Assembly (NCBI GenBank): GCA_027487435.1
Contig: JAIYDP010000224.1
Coordinates: forward strand, 1-64,000
DNA from: Verrucomicrobiaceae bacterium
Lineage (GTDB): Bacteria > Verrucomicrobiota > Verrucomicrobiia > Verrucomicrobiales > Akkermansiaceae
Length of the DNA: 64,000 bases
Direction of reading: 5' to 3'
Below, in pieces: positions 40,937-49,798 of the stretch. The position numbers and the translations under genes were made by a program. Positions within the stretch are counted from its first letter, which is position 1, and every line of letters starts with the position of its first letter. A model generated the notes under the pieces. That model was not told the origin of the DNA and ran no database searches. It was given only the letters and a program-made list of their open reading frames with translations.

Positions 40937-41884
40937 TCAATGTTGCCTGTTATCGGCATCAGAAAAATGGCGGGTGTAGCGAGAGCGGCGGGCGAGAAGT
41001 TGGTGAGGCAGGGATTCCAGCAGGGCAGCGAGAGCAGCGGGGGATGGTACATCGTCGATGTGGAAAGAAAGTGCCTCAGGCTCGGGCAAATGGTCGCGCG
41101 CTTGCAAGCAATGGCAAAGCAGTGCCCGACAAGCCTCTGGTGTGCCAAGAAGAGTCGCGAGTGAGAGCTGGCCGTGCGCGGAGTTGGCGAGGCAGGCGGC
41201 GACGGGCGCACCAGAATCATCCAGCATCACTGCCGAACAGCGGACATCGAAGAGGCTGGGCGAGGCGGAGGCGGCACTCTGGAAGCCATGCGCTAACTCG
41301 GATGGGCGCAAGGACGGGCCGCAGAGCAATTTGCGCAGAGCGGGGAAATGGCTCGGATGCGGCGAAACAGGAGCCTCCCTGTTTGTTGCAGCGTCTGCGA
41401 GCGCAGCACGCCATGCGGCGGCATCGGCATGGAAATGCGAGCGGTTGATGGTGGCCACGAAGCCGATGCTCTCTAAGAGGGCGGCAGTAGGATGGCCTGC
41501 GGGCAACCACTCTGCGGCACTAATGGCGGCGATGGCGGCGATGGCGGGTTCTTGCGCTGCCACATGGGCGATGAATGCTTGAAGAAAGGTCGATACCTCC
41601 GCCCCCATCGCAGGCAGGGCCGACCACTGAAACTCCGCCGTGAGGGTTTCATCCGTCTCAGGAATCGTTTTCCAGAACACCACCGCCATCAGGCGCTCTA
41701 CGGGCAGGGAACGCACGGCTACGAAGCATTGCATTGCCCCCTCGCCCTCGCGCACCGCATCTGGTCGGCATAAAGAAGCCGCCCTCCCGAGCTCATCTGG
41801 CTCGGCAGGGCGGAAATCGCAGGTGGTAGTTGTGGCAGCGGATGATTCCGTAGAAAAATGATGCCCCGAGTCATCAGGGGGCAT
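40937..41884 (-). CDS. Uncharacterised protein, possibly GNAT-like
   Basis: 315 residues from ATG 41884 (MPPDDSGHHF), overlapping the upstream gene's stop by 11 bases, which suggests translational coupling. The first half has acetyltransferase-like features: a start resembling CDFRPAEPDELGRAASLC, strands around CFVAVRSLPVERLMAVVF, and a terminal ALLESIGFVATINRSHF typical of GNAT C-termini. The second half repeats a similar plan weakly (DDSGAPVAACLAN, LLESLPHQLLARRSRYTRHF), so it may be a tandem GNAT. Assignment is tentative. GC-rich like its partner. Confidence 0.5.
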   Translation of the reverse strand: MPPDDSGHHFSTESSAATTTTCDFRPAEPDELGRAASLCRPDAVREGEGAMQCFVAVRSLPVERLMAVVFWKTIPETDETLTAEFQWSALPAMGAEVSTFLQAFIAHVAAQEPAIAAIAAISAAEWLPAGHPTAALLESIGFVATINRSHFHADAAAWRAALADAATNREAPVSPHPSHFPALRKLLCGPSLRPSELAHGFQSAASASPSLFDVRCSAVMLDDSGAPVAACLANSAHGQLSLATLLGTPEACRALLCHCLQARDHLPEPEALSFHIDDVPSPAALAALLESLPHQLLARRSRYTRHFSDADNRQH

Positions 41885-42686
41885 CAGGAGTCGCTGGGGT
41901 AGAGGATGATGGAGCGGCGGCGGGGGTGGCGGGAACGGCAGGTTCATCACCTGGCTCGGGGATCTCGCCGGGCAGGGCCTCAAAGGTGATGCCGTAGGAG
42001 CGCATGATCTCGCGCGCGGTGCTAGGCTCATTGCGGCGGGTAGCGTGGCGCAGTTCATAGATGATTTCTTGCACCAGAACGCCGGCCTGCACGCGGGCGA
42101 CGCGGATTTTTTCGATGATTTCTTGCAAGGCGCGGTCGGCGGGGACGATCTGATCCGCCTCGATGGTGGCGGTGCTCAGGGCGGAATCGAGTTCTGTGGC
42201 GGAGGGATTCGCCATCAGCGGGAAGCCCGCAGCGGCTGCGGCGGCATCCCCGGCGATGAGTTGTCGCGCTACGGTGCGGCGATCTTCGCGGCTGGTGATG
42301 GGTGGGATGTTGCCGCTGTGATCCAGCTTGTGGTAATCAAGCACGGCGACGTTGTGTTTCAGGCGCAAGGTGCGGCGGGCGAGCACGACGATGTAGTCGC
42401 TAATGTAGGTATCTAGGGCAGCCTCGGCGACTTGGGCTTCGGCGGTCTCGCGGGTGACATCGCCCTCGAGGACGGCGCGCTGGGCGAGCAAAGTGGCAAA
42501 GCCGGGGGTGGGGATTTCTGATGGCGCATCTGCTGGGCCATCATTGACGAACTCGGTGACTTCCTCGACGAGGGAGGGGGGCAGGTAGTTTTTGCCGCCG
42601 CGAGCATCGCTATCAGCAGTCTTCAAGGAGGTGGTGAGCAGGTGCAATTGACCGGCATCGGAGCGGGGTATGCGTAGGTGTGGCAT
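41874..42686 (-). CDS. Uncharacterised cytoplasmic protein with Pro/Ala tail
   Basis: 270 residues, no signal peptide. It looks mostly helical (VAEAALDTYISDYIVVLARR, ADRALQEIIEKIRVARVQAG) and ends in a Pro/Ala/Ser/Thr-rich tail (residues ~240-270). I recognise no family. It overlaps the following possible GNAT-like gene by 11 bases, so the pair probably act together. It lies next to the repeat-rich segment and the type III restriction-modification operon, but is transcribed away from it. Confidence 0.55.
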   Translation of the reverse strand: MPHLRIPRSDAGQLHLLTTSLKTADSDARGGKNYLPPSLVEEVTEFVNDGPADAPSEIPTPGFATLLAQRAVLEGDVTRETAEAQVAEAALDTYISDYIVVLARRTLRLKHNVAVLDYHKLDHSGNIPPITSREDRRTVARQLIAGDAAAAAAGFPLMANPSATELDSALSTATIEADQIVPADRALQEIIEKIRVARVQAGVLVQEIIYELRHATRRNEPSTAREIMRSYGITFEALPGEIPEPGDEPAVPATPAAAPSSSTPATPDAP

Positions 42687-42801
42687 GGTGGTGGGATGTT
42701 TAAGGTGAGATGTTTAACATTGGGATTTTGCTGAACGATGTAAACTAGGATTTCCCATCGGGGTATGTGAAGCAAAAAAACTTGGGAAAATTGGTATAAG
42801 A

Positions 42802-43070
42802 GTGTCTGTGGGGGTGGATTCTATACAGAAATGGCATCTGAGCACGTGCGCAGGGGGCGATTCTACGCAGAAATGGCAATTGCGCACGTGCGCAGGGGGC
42901 GATTCTGCGCAGAAATGGCAATTGTGCACGTGCGCAGGGGGTGATTCTGCGCAGAAATGGCAATTGTGCACGTGCGCAGGGGGTGATTCTACGCAGAAAT
43001 GGCAATTGCGCACGTGCGCAGGGGGTGATTCTGCACAGAAATGGCAATTGCGCACGTGCGCAGGGGGCAT
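42802..43070. repeat. 42-bp tandem repeat array with a 14-bp palindrome
   Basis: About six and a half copies of a 42-base unit run head to tail. Most copies contain the perfect palindrome TGCGCACGTGCGCA followed by GGGGG and an AGAAATGGCAATTG segment; outer copies are more degenerate. Copies differ only at scattered positions, so there are no CRISPR-like spacers. The period is a multiple of three, which leaves several frames open on both strands; these look like shadows rather than genes. It lies between the GC-rich hypothetical pair and the restriction-modification operon. Confidence 0.9.
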
Positions 43071-43149
43071 ATTTTTCCAAATAGGGTGTCTGCGCACGCC
43101 CCTCCTATGCGCGGCGGTAAATCTGCGTTTCCCGATGGCTCGAGGGAAT

Positions 43150-43220
43150 GTGGCGGAGGCGTCTCGCCTCCATGCCTTCTTGATTCTTATCTGGCTGGGA
43201 GGCGGGGACACCTCCGCCAC
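43150..43220. repeat. Inverted pair of REP-like units
   Basis: GTGGCGGAGGCGTCTCGCCT and following bases (43150-43176) and its inverted relative (43193-43220) can pair with each other over about 27 bases; each also contains its own smaller GGAGGCG hairpin. The same unit occurs at 31553-31580. Confidence 0.7.
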
Positions 43221-43234
43221 GGTTTAGCTCCTTC

Positions 43235-43397
43235 TGCCTTCCGTCCCAACGGGACGCTTTATCCTGGGGCGTGGTTCGATCTGACATGTCCGTTTCATCA
43301 TCGTTGAAGCCATTTTCCCCAACAAACCTCGCGACCATCCCGATGTTTCCAGACTAAGAATGTTCCCCGATGAGGCGTCCCGTTAGGACGGAAGGCA
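43235..43397. repeat. 163-base element bounded by 23-bp inverted repeats
   Basis: TGCCTTCCGTCCCAACGGGA (from 43235 to 43257) and the reverse-complementary segment at 43375-43397 differ at one position in the core (CCCAACGGG versus CCTAACGGG). Each arm has its own small CCGTCCnAACGGGACG palindrome. The inside shows no coding frame. With the preceding repeats it fills most of the 800 bases upstream of the methyltransferase gene, where I see no gene. Confidence 0.7.
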
Positions 43398-43493
43398 AAA
43401 GAACCCATTGACCACGATGGGGGCTTAGGCATTTTATGAATATTACCACATTTTTTCTCGCATGGGCTTGTTTTCCTTTTTAGGCTCGGCGAC

Positions 43494-45122
43494 ATGGCGC
43501 GGCAGGAATATAGGGATCTTAGCAAGGAGCAGTTGATCGCACTGCTGGAGGCGCGGGATCGCAGGAAATTGGGGCTGGTGTGGGAGCGGGATGCCATCGA
43601 GCAAGATCTGGCGCTCAATGCGGATTTTGTGGCGTTGGAGGAAATGCCAGAACTCTCGGTGGGCGAGGGTGTGCGGGAAAACTTCATCATCGAGGGCGAT
43701 AACTTCGATGCGCTGCGGGCGCTGCGCATTGCCTACGCCGGGCAGGTGAAGTGCATTTACATTGATCCGCCCTACAATACGGGAAACCGCGACTTCGTTT
43801 ATAATGACCGCTTTGTGGACAAGGAGCATGCGTGGCGGCATTCGCTGTGGATCGAGTTCATGTTCCAACGCCTCACCCTAGCCCGCGATCTGCTGGCGCA
43901 GGATGGCGCGATTTTTGTTTCCATCGATGATAACGAGATGTTCCACCTCGGCATGTTGATGAATGAGGTGTTTGGGGAGAGTAATTTTGTGGCGAATGTG
44001 ATTTGGCAGAAACGAACATCACCGGATGCGCGATTGCGTTTGGGCGCAGGCCATGAATACATCCTAGCTTATGCTAACAGCAAAGAGAGCCTTGGCCTTA
44101 ATAAAGCCCCATTAGACGAAAAAGACCGCATAAAATACTCTAATATTGACAATGATGCGCGTGGAGTATGGACATCAGCAGATTTTACAGCACAAGGATT
44201 TCGTCCCAATCAAATGTATTCTATATTAACCCCTTCTGGTCGCGTATTGTCACCACCTCGTGGCAGATGTTGGGCTAAGTTAGAGACGGAATTTCAGAAA
44301 TTACGGGATGATGGTCGGATATGGTTTGGAGCTGATGGTTCAGCACGTCCTCGTGTTAAAAATTTTTTGAGTGAAACAGAGGGGCGTAGTTCTTGGACAT
44401 GGTGGAGTAACAATGAAGTTGGTCACAGTCAGGAAGCGAAAAAAGAACTTCTCGCAGTGATGTCAGATACTGATGAGTCTCCGCTTGCACATACCCCCAA
44501 ACCCGTCCGCCTTATCGAGCGCATCCTACAAATCGCCACGAATCCCGGAGATTTGATTTTAGACTTTTTTGCTGGCTCGGGCACGACGGGGCATGCGGTC
44601 TTAAAGATGAATGCCGCAGCACCTACCGAGGCACCGCGACGTTTCATCCTCGTCTCGAATAGCGAGGCGAATGCGGAGGAGCCGGAGAAAAATCTTTGCC
44701 GCGATGTGTGCCGCCAGCGAGTGGCAAATGTGATCGCGGGCTATGGCACTACGCCAGGCAGCGGCGGGAGTTTTGCCTATCTGCGCACGCGGCGCATCCC
44801 GCAGCCGCGGGTGGTGCGGCGCATGGAGCACACGCAGGTGTGGATTTTTTTGCAGTTGATGCACTTTGCCAATCTGGGGGCGAGCGAAGTACTCGCCTCG
44901 GGCCGCTTGTTCACGCGGGCAGGAGCGGAGCATGCGGTGTTTTACCCCACGGCACTGACAGAAGCCATCGTGCAACGGCTAGAAAAAGAATGCGCTAAGG
45001 CGGCGAACGTGACGATTTACACCTGGCAGCCAGAAGTGCTGGCCTCACGGCTGGATGCTCCCGGCACGGCGATTTTACCCATTCCTCAAACCATCATCGA
45101 ACGATTCGGACTACGGCCATGA
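43494..45122 (+). CDS. Type III restriction-modification DNA methyltransferase (Mod)
   Basis: 542 residues. Beta-class amino-methyltransferase: the catalytic DPPYNTGNRDF (motif IV, residue ~87) precedes the AdoMet site LDFFAGSGTTGHAVLKM (motif I, residue ~360). It methylates adenine or cytosine in the target and also provides target recognition for the Res partner. Residues ~165-325 (43980-44480) form the target-recognition region and are encoded by markedly AT-richer DNA than both flanks. The stop overlaps the res ATG (ATGA at 45119), so the genes are translationally coupled. Target sequence not predictable. Confidence 0.92.
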   Translation: MARQEYRDLSKEQLIALLEARDRRKLGLVWERDAIEQDLALNADFVALEEMPELSVGEGVRENFIIEGDNFDALRALRIAYAGQVKCIYIDPPYNTGNRDFVYNDRFVDKEHAWRHSLWIEFMFQRLTLARDLLAQDGAIFVSIDDNEMFHLGMLMNEVFGESNFVANVIWQKRTSPDARLRLGAGHEYILAYANSKESLGLNKAPLDEKDRIKYSNIDNDARGVWTSADFTAQGFRPNQMYSILTPSGRVLSPPRGRCWAKLETEFQKLRDDGRIWFGADGSARPRVKNFLSETEGRSSWTWWSNNEVGHSQEAKKELLAVMSDTDESPLAHTPKPVRLIERILQIATNPGDLILDFFAGSGTTGHAVLKMNAAAPTEAPRRFILVSNSEANAEEPEKNLCRDVCRQRVANVIAGYGTTPGSGGSFAYLRTRRIPQPRVVRRMEHTQVWIFLQLMHFANLGASEVLASGRLFTRAGAEHAVFYPTALTEAIVQRLEKECAKAANVTIYTWQPEVLASRLDAPGTAILPIPQTIIERFGLRP

Positions 45123-47584
45123 TCACACCCAAGCCCTTCCAAGATACCTACATCGGCAACATTCTGGCGCTGTTCCGCGCGGCGAAGAGTCAGTACGATG
45201 AAGTCACCGCTGCGGCGTATGACAGGCAAAAGGTCTTTGCCTACAATGGCGCGTGTTTGCTGAAAGCACCGACGGGAGCGGGCAAGACGCTGATCGCCGG
45301 GATGGTGGCAGAGAAGTTTGCTAGCGAAGAGCAAGTGGTGTGGCTATGGTTCGCGCCATTTAAGGGGCTGGTGGGCCAAGCGGCGATGTCCTTGCGAGAT
45401 CACCACCCTGGCCTGCGGGTGAGAGAACTGGCTACAGATCGCAAAGCGGCTGGCACGCGGTCGGGCGATACCTTTGTGCTAACGTGGGCATCGGTGGTGG
45501 CAAAGACCACGGAAGCGCGGAAAATGCGCACGGATCGGGAGGCATTGATGTCACTGGATTCCATGCTGGAAGATTTGCGCGGGGCAGGGTTTCGCATCGG
45601 CGTGATCATCGATGAAGCGCATCATGGCTTCGGCACCAAAACGCAATCTGTGGAGTTTTTTCACCAAGTATTGCAACCGGATTATGCGTTGATGGTCACG
45701 GCCACGCCGGATGACGCGGATGCAGAGGCATTCATCAAAGCGGCGGGAATCAAGGACTTGCACCGCGTGAGTGTCTCGCGGGAAGAAGCGGTGGCAGCGG
45801 GGTTGGTGAAACAGGGGGTGAAATCCATCGCCTACATTTCGCCGCCGGATCAAGTGACTTTAGCCGACTTCGAGGCAGCGGCACTGACGGATGCTTGTGC
45901 CATGCACGCGCGGCTCAAGCAGGAACTGGTGGCAGCGGGAGTGAATCTCGTGCCGCTGATGATGGTGCAGGTGGGCAAAGAGAAACACGCCATCGATGAA
46001 GCGAAGCGCGGCTTGATGGCAAGAGGCTTCACAGAAAACACCATCATGGTTCACACGGCGGACGAGCCCGATGAAAATTTCCTCTCGATGGCACACGATG
46101 AAGAGAAAGAGGTGCTGATCTTTAAAATGGCAGCCGCGCTAGGCTTCGATGCGCCGCGCGCCTTCTGCATGGTATCCATGCGTGCGGTAAAAGACACTGA
46201 CTTCGGCACGCAATTGATCGGGCGCATCCTGCGGGTGCATCGCCGTCTGCAAGGGCGTGCCTTGCCGGCGATTCTCCAGCACGGCTATCTCTTTCTCGCC
46301 GATCACGATAGCCAAGAAGGTGTGGCGACTGCGGCGAAAAAGATCAACCAATTGCAGAGTCAACTGACGGCGACCAGCCCCTTTGTGATGGTGACAAACG
46401 TGGGTGGCAGCAAGGGGGTGCAAGTGGTGCGGAATCACCAGCCCACGCTATTTCCGGAACATCCTACGCTAACGCAGGACGACGACACGCCTGCTACCTT
46501 CCCTGCGGATGATGAGGAAGATGTGCCCGCAGAACCCCGCGCCACGAGCCAAGGGTTTCTGGATCTGCTGGATGGGCTATCGGTCAATCCCACCCAAGAT
46601 GGCGAGACGGAAAACGCAGCACCGCCTGCGAGTGGCCATCGCTACGACCTCAAGCCCGGTGCGCCACTGCGTTTCATCACGCAGGAATTGCCCGTGGACA
46701 TCATCGAAAAACTGCTGGGCTGCATGGAGCAGCAAGTGGCATTCGATGATGGTGCGATGCTTGCCGCTCTAGCAAAAGACGTGCAAGTCATACGCGTGGA
46801 GCAGAGTCACCTCAGCGAAGGGGAAGAAAAACGTTCGCTGATCCGTGCGAAGATTGATTTAGAAAAAGTAGAGCGGCAAGCGCAGCAGGTACTACTGCGG
46901 CAGCAATACCTCAGCGCGAAGGAGTTGCAAGATCACTTGCTGAAACGGCTGGCGGAGGAATTTACCCGCAATGGAATGTCCGATGTGGCGCAGGACGATG
47001 ACAGGCTGGAAAGTGCGCTGGCATTGATTTTAGTGCGCTACCCTCGGCTCTTGAAGGATGTGGAGAAAAGCTGTGCGGCGCGTTTTTCCATCACACGGGA
47101 AGCAGAACCACTGCCGGGCTATATAGTATCCGCTACGCCATTGAGCGCATCTTTCAAAAACATCTATGGCGTGTATCCTGCGGATCTGAATGAATGGGAG
47201 CGTGAATTTGCGAAGTTGCTGGACAATGATCCAAGTGGCACGGTGCTGTGGTGGCATAGAAATCCGGTGAAGAAGAAATACTCAGTGGCCATCGTGCGCC
47301 CGGATGGTGGGCGTTTTTTCCCTGATTTCATCGAGGGAGTCAAAGACCGGACGGTTGCGAAAGACGGGATTCTGCTCATCGAGACGAAGCATGCGATTGG
47401 TTCGCTGGACTCGAAGATCAAAGCGGTGATCGAGCACAAAGACTATGGCCGGGCCTTGATGATTCACTGGGAGAACTGGCAAGAGAAGACGTTGCGGCGT
47501 GCCATGACCGTGGCCTACGATGCGCAGACGGATACCAACGTCATCCATGCCGTTTTCCGATGTTCAGCAATGGCGACGTATTGA
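45119..47584 (+). CDS. Type III restriction enzyme, Res subunit (helicase-nuclease)
   Basis: 821 residues. Superfamily 2 helicase: LKAPTGAGKTLIAG (Walker A, residue ~48), VIIDEAHHGFG (motif II), MVTATPDD (motif III) and GTQLIGRILRVHRRLQG (motif VI). The C-terminal nuclease has the PD-ExK pattern FFPDFIEG ... ILLIETKHAIG near residue 740-765. With Mod it forms an ATP-dependent restriction complex that cleaves unmodified DNA. A DUF-like acidic linker lies at ~450-500. The frame is intact, so the system is probably active. Confidence 0.9.
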   Translation: MITPKPFQDTYIGNILALFRAAKSQYDEVTAAAYDRQKVFAYNGACLLKAPTGAGKTLIAGMVAEKFASEEQVVWLWFAPFKGLVGQAAMSLRDHHPGLRVRELATDRKAAGTRSGDTFVLTWASVVAKTTEARKMRTDREALMSLDSMLEDLRGAGFRIGVIIDEAHHGFGTKTQSVEFFHQVLQPDYALMVTATPDDADAEAFIKAAGIKDLHRVSVSREEAVAAGLVKQGVKSIAYISPPDQVTLADFEAAALTDACAMHARLKQELVAAGVNLVPLMMVQVGKEKHAIDEAKRGLMARGFTENTIMVHTADEPDENFLSMAHDEEKEVLIFKMAAALGFDAPRAFCMVSMRAVKDTDFGTQLIGRILRVHRRLQGRALPAILQHGYLFLADHDSQEGVATAAKKINQLQSQLTATSPFVMVTNVGGSKGVQVVRNHQPTLFPEHPTLTQDDDTPATFPADDEEDVPAEPRATSQGFLDLLDGLSVNPTQDGETENAAPPASGHRYDLKPGAPLRFITQELPVDIIEKLLGCMEQQVAFDDGAMLAALAKDVQVIRVEQSHLSEGEEKRSLIRAKIDLEKVERQAQQVLLRQQYLSAKELQDHLLKRLAEEFTRNGMSDVAQDDDRLESALALILVRYPRLLKDVEKSCAARFSITREAEPLPGYIVSATPLSASFKNIYGVYPADLNEWEREFAKLLDNDPSGTVLWWHRNPVKKKYSVAIVRPDGGRFFPDFIEGVKDRTVAKDGILLIETKHAIGSLDSKIKAVIEHKDYGRALMIHWENWQEKTLRRAMTVAYDAQTDTNVIHAVFRCSAMATY

Positions 47585-47603
47585 AATGCAGATATAGGCG
47601 GTA

Positions 47604-47776
47604 TTTAACCCGAAATCCGAAGTGTAACGCCGCCATTCGCTGCCATCATTTGCCGCGCAAGGCATTTCAGACCTTGGGGCAGCATCGTTGGATGCAGCCC
47701 ACTGCGGCCATGAAACGCCTTGCACATCGAAGCCTAGCAGCGACTTTCTGCCGCTCTATTTCGGATCTCGGGTTTA
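47604..47776. repeat. Palindromic MITE-like element, copy B
   Basis: 173 bases with terminal inverted repeats: left end TTTAACCCGAAATCCGAA, right end TTCGGATCTCGGGTTTA (its complement). The arms also pair inside (GCAAGGCATTTCA with TGAAACGCCTTGC, and GCAGCATC with GGATGCAGCC), so the whole element can fold as one hairpin. It aligns with copy A at 12381-12556. It sits 20 bases after the res stop codon and before the next ATG at 47899; no gene is seen in the gap. Confidence 0.85.
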
Positions 47777-47898
47777 TCCTGCCATTCTTTGCTTGTCTGG
47801 TAAAAGTGTCATGGATTATCCGGCCTCGCGATGCATCTGAAAAATCCACATTGCCTATTGCAAGAAAAGAGCCTGTAACGCAGAGTTCGCACGACGCT

Positions 47899-48762
47899 AT
47901 GGAAACACATCGAAGAAAACGGGTTATCAAAAGACGCTCATCAAGCAAGTCCAAGCCAAAGACGGAATCGAGATGGAGCGACAAGAAGCAGGATGATGAA
48001 CTCAAAGGCTGGTTGACCATGGGCGCGATCATTGCCGGGCTGGTGGTGGGGTTTGGGGTGGTGTTGTATGTGGTGTTTGGTTCTTCAGGAGACAAGTCCG
48101 AGAAAGATCAGCAGGCTCCACCCACGCCCATCGTGGAAGAAAAATGGCAGGGACCATTGCCCAAGGACGTGGCAGAAAATTTCACGAAAGCCACCACGCA
48201 CGCCGAACGCATCAAATGGGTGCGCGATCCGGATCGCGTATCGGCGCTGATGCTGTCGTTTTTCGACGAGGGTGCAGGAGCGAAGGAGAAAGTCGTGAGC
48301 GTCAAGCGCATGGGTGGTGTGAGCACTGGCAACTTTCTTTACGAGCGATTTCAAGCACGACTGGACAACGAAAAAAGCCGCATGCTCGCTGTAGTGTTTA
48401 CCGATGAAGGTGCGAAAGTCGATTTCGAATGTTACGCACGCCATGGATCCGCCAAGTGGTCGGACTTGTTTGCCGGTGTGGTGAAGGAAGCGAGTGAGGT
48501 AAGGGGCACTCTAGCGAGCGGGTCCTTCTATTTGTTTGAATTTGCCGACGACAAAAAATGGAACAGTTACCTCGTGACCACGCCAGACTACGATGGGCCG
48601 ATTCACGTCTATGCCGCACGCGGCAGCGAAACCGACAAGGCGATGAGCCGAGTAGGTACGGGAGAAGTGCGCGTGATGCTCGCCCTGCGCGCCGTGGGCG
48701 ATAGCTACCAGAAGCGGCAATTTGAAGTGACAAAACTCATCACCACAGGTTGGGTGAAGTAG
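47899..48762 (+). CDS. Uncharacterised membrane-anchored protein
   Basis: 287 residues from ATG 47899. The frame is open upstream to 47560 but runs through the MITE-like element, so the later start is chosen. Residues 1-35 are very basic (RRKRVIKRRSSSKSK), one membrane helix follows (TMGAIIAGLVVGFGVVLYVVF, residues ~40-60), and the remainder is a soluble domain containing WVRDPDRVSALMLSFF and ARHGSAKWSDLFAG. I do not recognise the family. Topology suggests cytoplasmic basic N-terminus and exported domain. Confidence 0.6.
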   Translation: METHRRKRVIKRRSSSKSKPKTESRWSDKKQDDELKGWLTMGAIIAGLVVGFGVVLYVVFGSSGDKSEKDQQAPPTPIVEEKWQGPLPKDVAENFTKATTHAERIKWVRDPDRVSALMLSFFDEGAGAKEKVVSVKRMGGVSTGNFLYERFQARLDNEKSRMLAVVFTDEGAKVDFECYARHGSAKWSDLFAGVVKEASEVRGTLASGSFYLFEFADDKKWNSYLVTTPDYDGPIHVYAARGSETDKAMSRVGTGEVRVMLALRAVGDSYQKRQFEVTKLITTGWVK

Positions 48763-48788
48763 GTGGCACATGCAAATCGCTGGCGGGC

Positions 48789-49592
48789 TTAGCGCCAGAG
48801 CCAGCGCAGGCTTTCTGCAAATACTTTTCCCCCGGCCTTGCCGTTGTGGGCGCCGTCATCGGTGACGAATTGGTAATCGTAGTTGCGGAATTTGAGCGCT
48901 GCGGCCATTTGTTGATTGGAAAGAAACCAATTGCCGTGCTCGTTGTCCAGATCGTTGCTACCGTCTTGCAGGAAGATGCGCAGGGGGCGCAGCGGTTCTT
49001 TGCGAATCAGCGAGGGATAGACGTGACCTCCACGGATGTTGGTGAAGCTGCCGATGTGGCTCATGACTTTGCCAAAGAGCTGGGGGCGTTCCCATGCGAC
49101 GGTAAAGGCGCAGATGCCGCCCGATGACATGCCGCAAATGGCTCGCTGCTTCGGATCCTTGCTGAGCATTTGGCGTTTTTCTGCAAGCGGAAGAATTTCT
49201 TTTTCTAACATCTGCGCATACTGGGCGGAGAGCGTGTCATACTCCACGGAGCGATTGCTTTTTGGCCCTTTTGGGACATTCCAACCAGGAGCGCTGGGCA
49301 GTTCCTCAGCAAAAACACCGGGGTTGATGAAGACTAAGAGCATGGGTGGGAGCGCGCCGTCGGTGACGAGCTTGTCGATGACTTTAGGTGCTTGGAATTC
49401 GCCACCCGCGTAGGCGTGGCCGTCTTGGAACACCATCAACGCGGCAGGTTTTTTCGGATCGAGCTTCGGCGTTTGGTGAAATGCGTAATGTCGGATGGTT
49501 CCGGGATAGACCGCGCTTTTGTGAGTGAACCACTCGATGCCATGAAGCGGCAGAGAAAGCAGACATAGGGCGATGGGCAATAGATGTTTCAT
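48789..49592 (-). CDS. Secreted alpha/beta-hydrolase esterase (enterochelin-esterase/CE1 type)
   Basis: 267 residues from ATG 49592 with signal peptide (MKHLLPIALCLLSLPLHG). The fold is that of the esterase D family: LMVFQDGHAYAG, LLVFINPG, the nucleophile elbow AICGMSSGGICAF, DGSNDLDNEHGNW carrying the acid, and the late DDGAHNGKAGG His region. Relatives hydrolyse siderophore or acylated-sugar esters. No siderophore genes are nearby, so a carbohydrate-esterase role is as likely. It lies downstream of, but 200 bases from, the bufferin operon. Confidence 0.85.
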   Translation of the reverse strand: MKHLLPIALCLLSLPLHGIEWFTHKSAVYPGTIRHYAFHQTPKLDPKKPAALMVFQDGHAYAGGEFQAPKVIDKLVTDGALPPMLLVFINPGVFAEELPSAPGWNVPKGPKSNRSVEYDTLSAQYAQMLEKEILPLAEKRQMLSKDPKQRAICGMSSGGICAFTVAWERPQLFGKVMSHIGSFTNIRGGHVYPSLIRKEPLRPLRIFLQDGSNDLDNEHGNWFLSNQQMAAALKFRNYDYQFVTDDGAHNGKAGGKVFAESLRWLWR

Positions 49593-49798
49593 GATGGCCA
49601 GATGAGATGCGTTTTTTTGATGGTTAGCAAGAGGCAACTCTGCATGACTTTATATCAACAACTACAGATCTAGTGAGAGTCAATGTAGTAGATGTCGCCT
49701 CGGTGCCCGATACCAGTGTAGCTCGCTATGACCAACTCGTTGTCAGGCTGGTGCCATGAGTGTAGGAAGAGTTTTGGGCTATGATAATCTGCTATAGC

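Noticed and set aside
42802-43070. CRISPR array
   Set aside because: The units are contiguous 42-base repeats with near-identical content; there are no unique spacers and no cas genes.
42802-43227. 141-codon frame (and two minus-strand frames) through the 42-bp tandem array
   Set aside because: Period divisible by three makes several frames open at once on both strands, with no preferred frame, start context or conserved domain. Recorded as a repeat.
47560-47898. N-terminal extension of the membrane-anchored protein at 47899
   Set aside because: The extension overlaps the end of res and runs through dispersed element B; the ATG at 47899 gives a sensible basic N-terminus and membrane helix.
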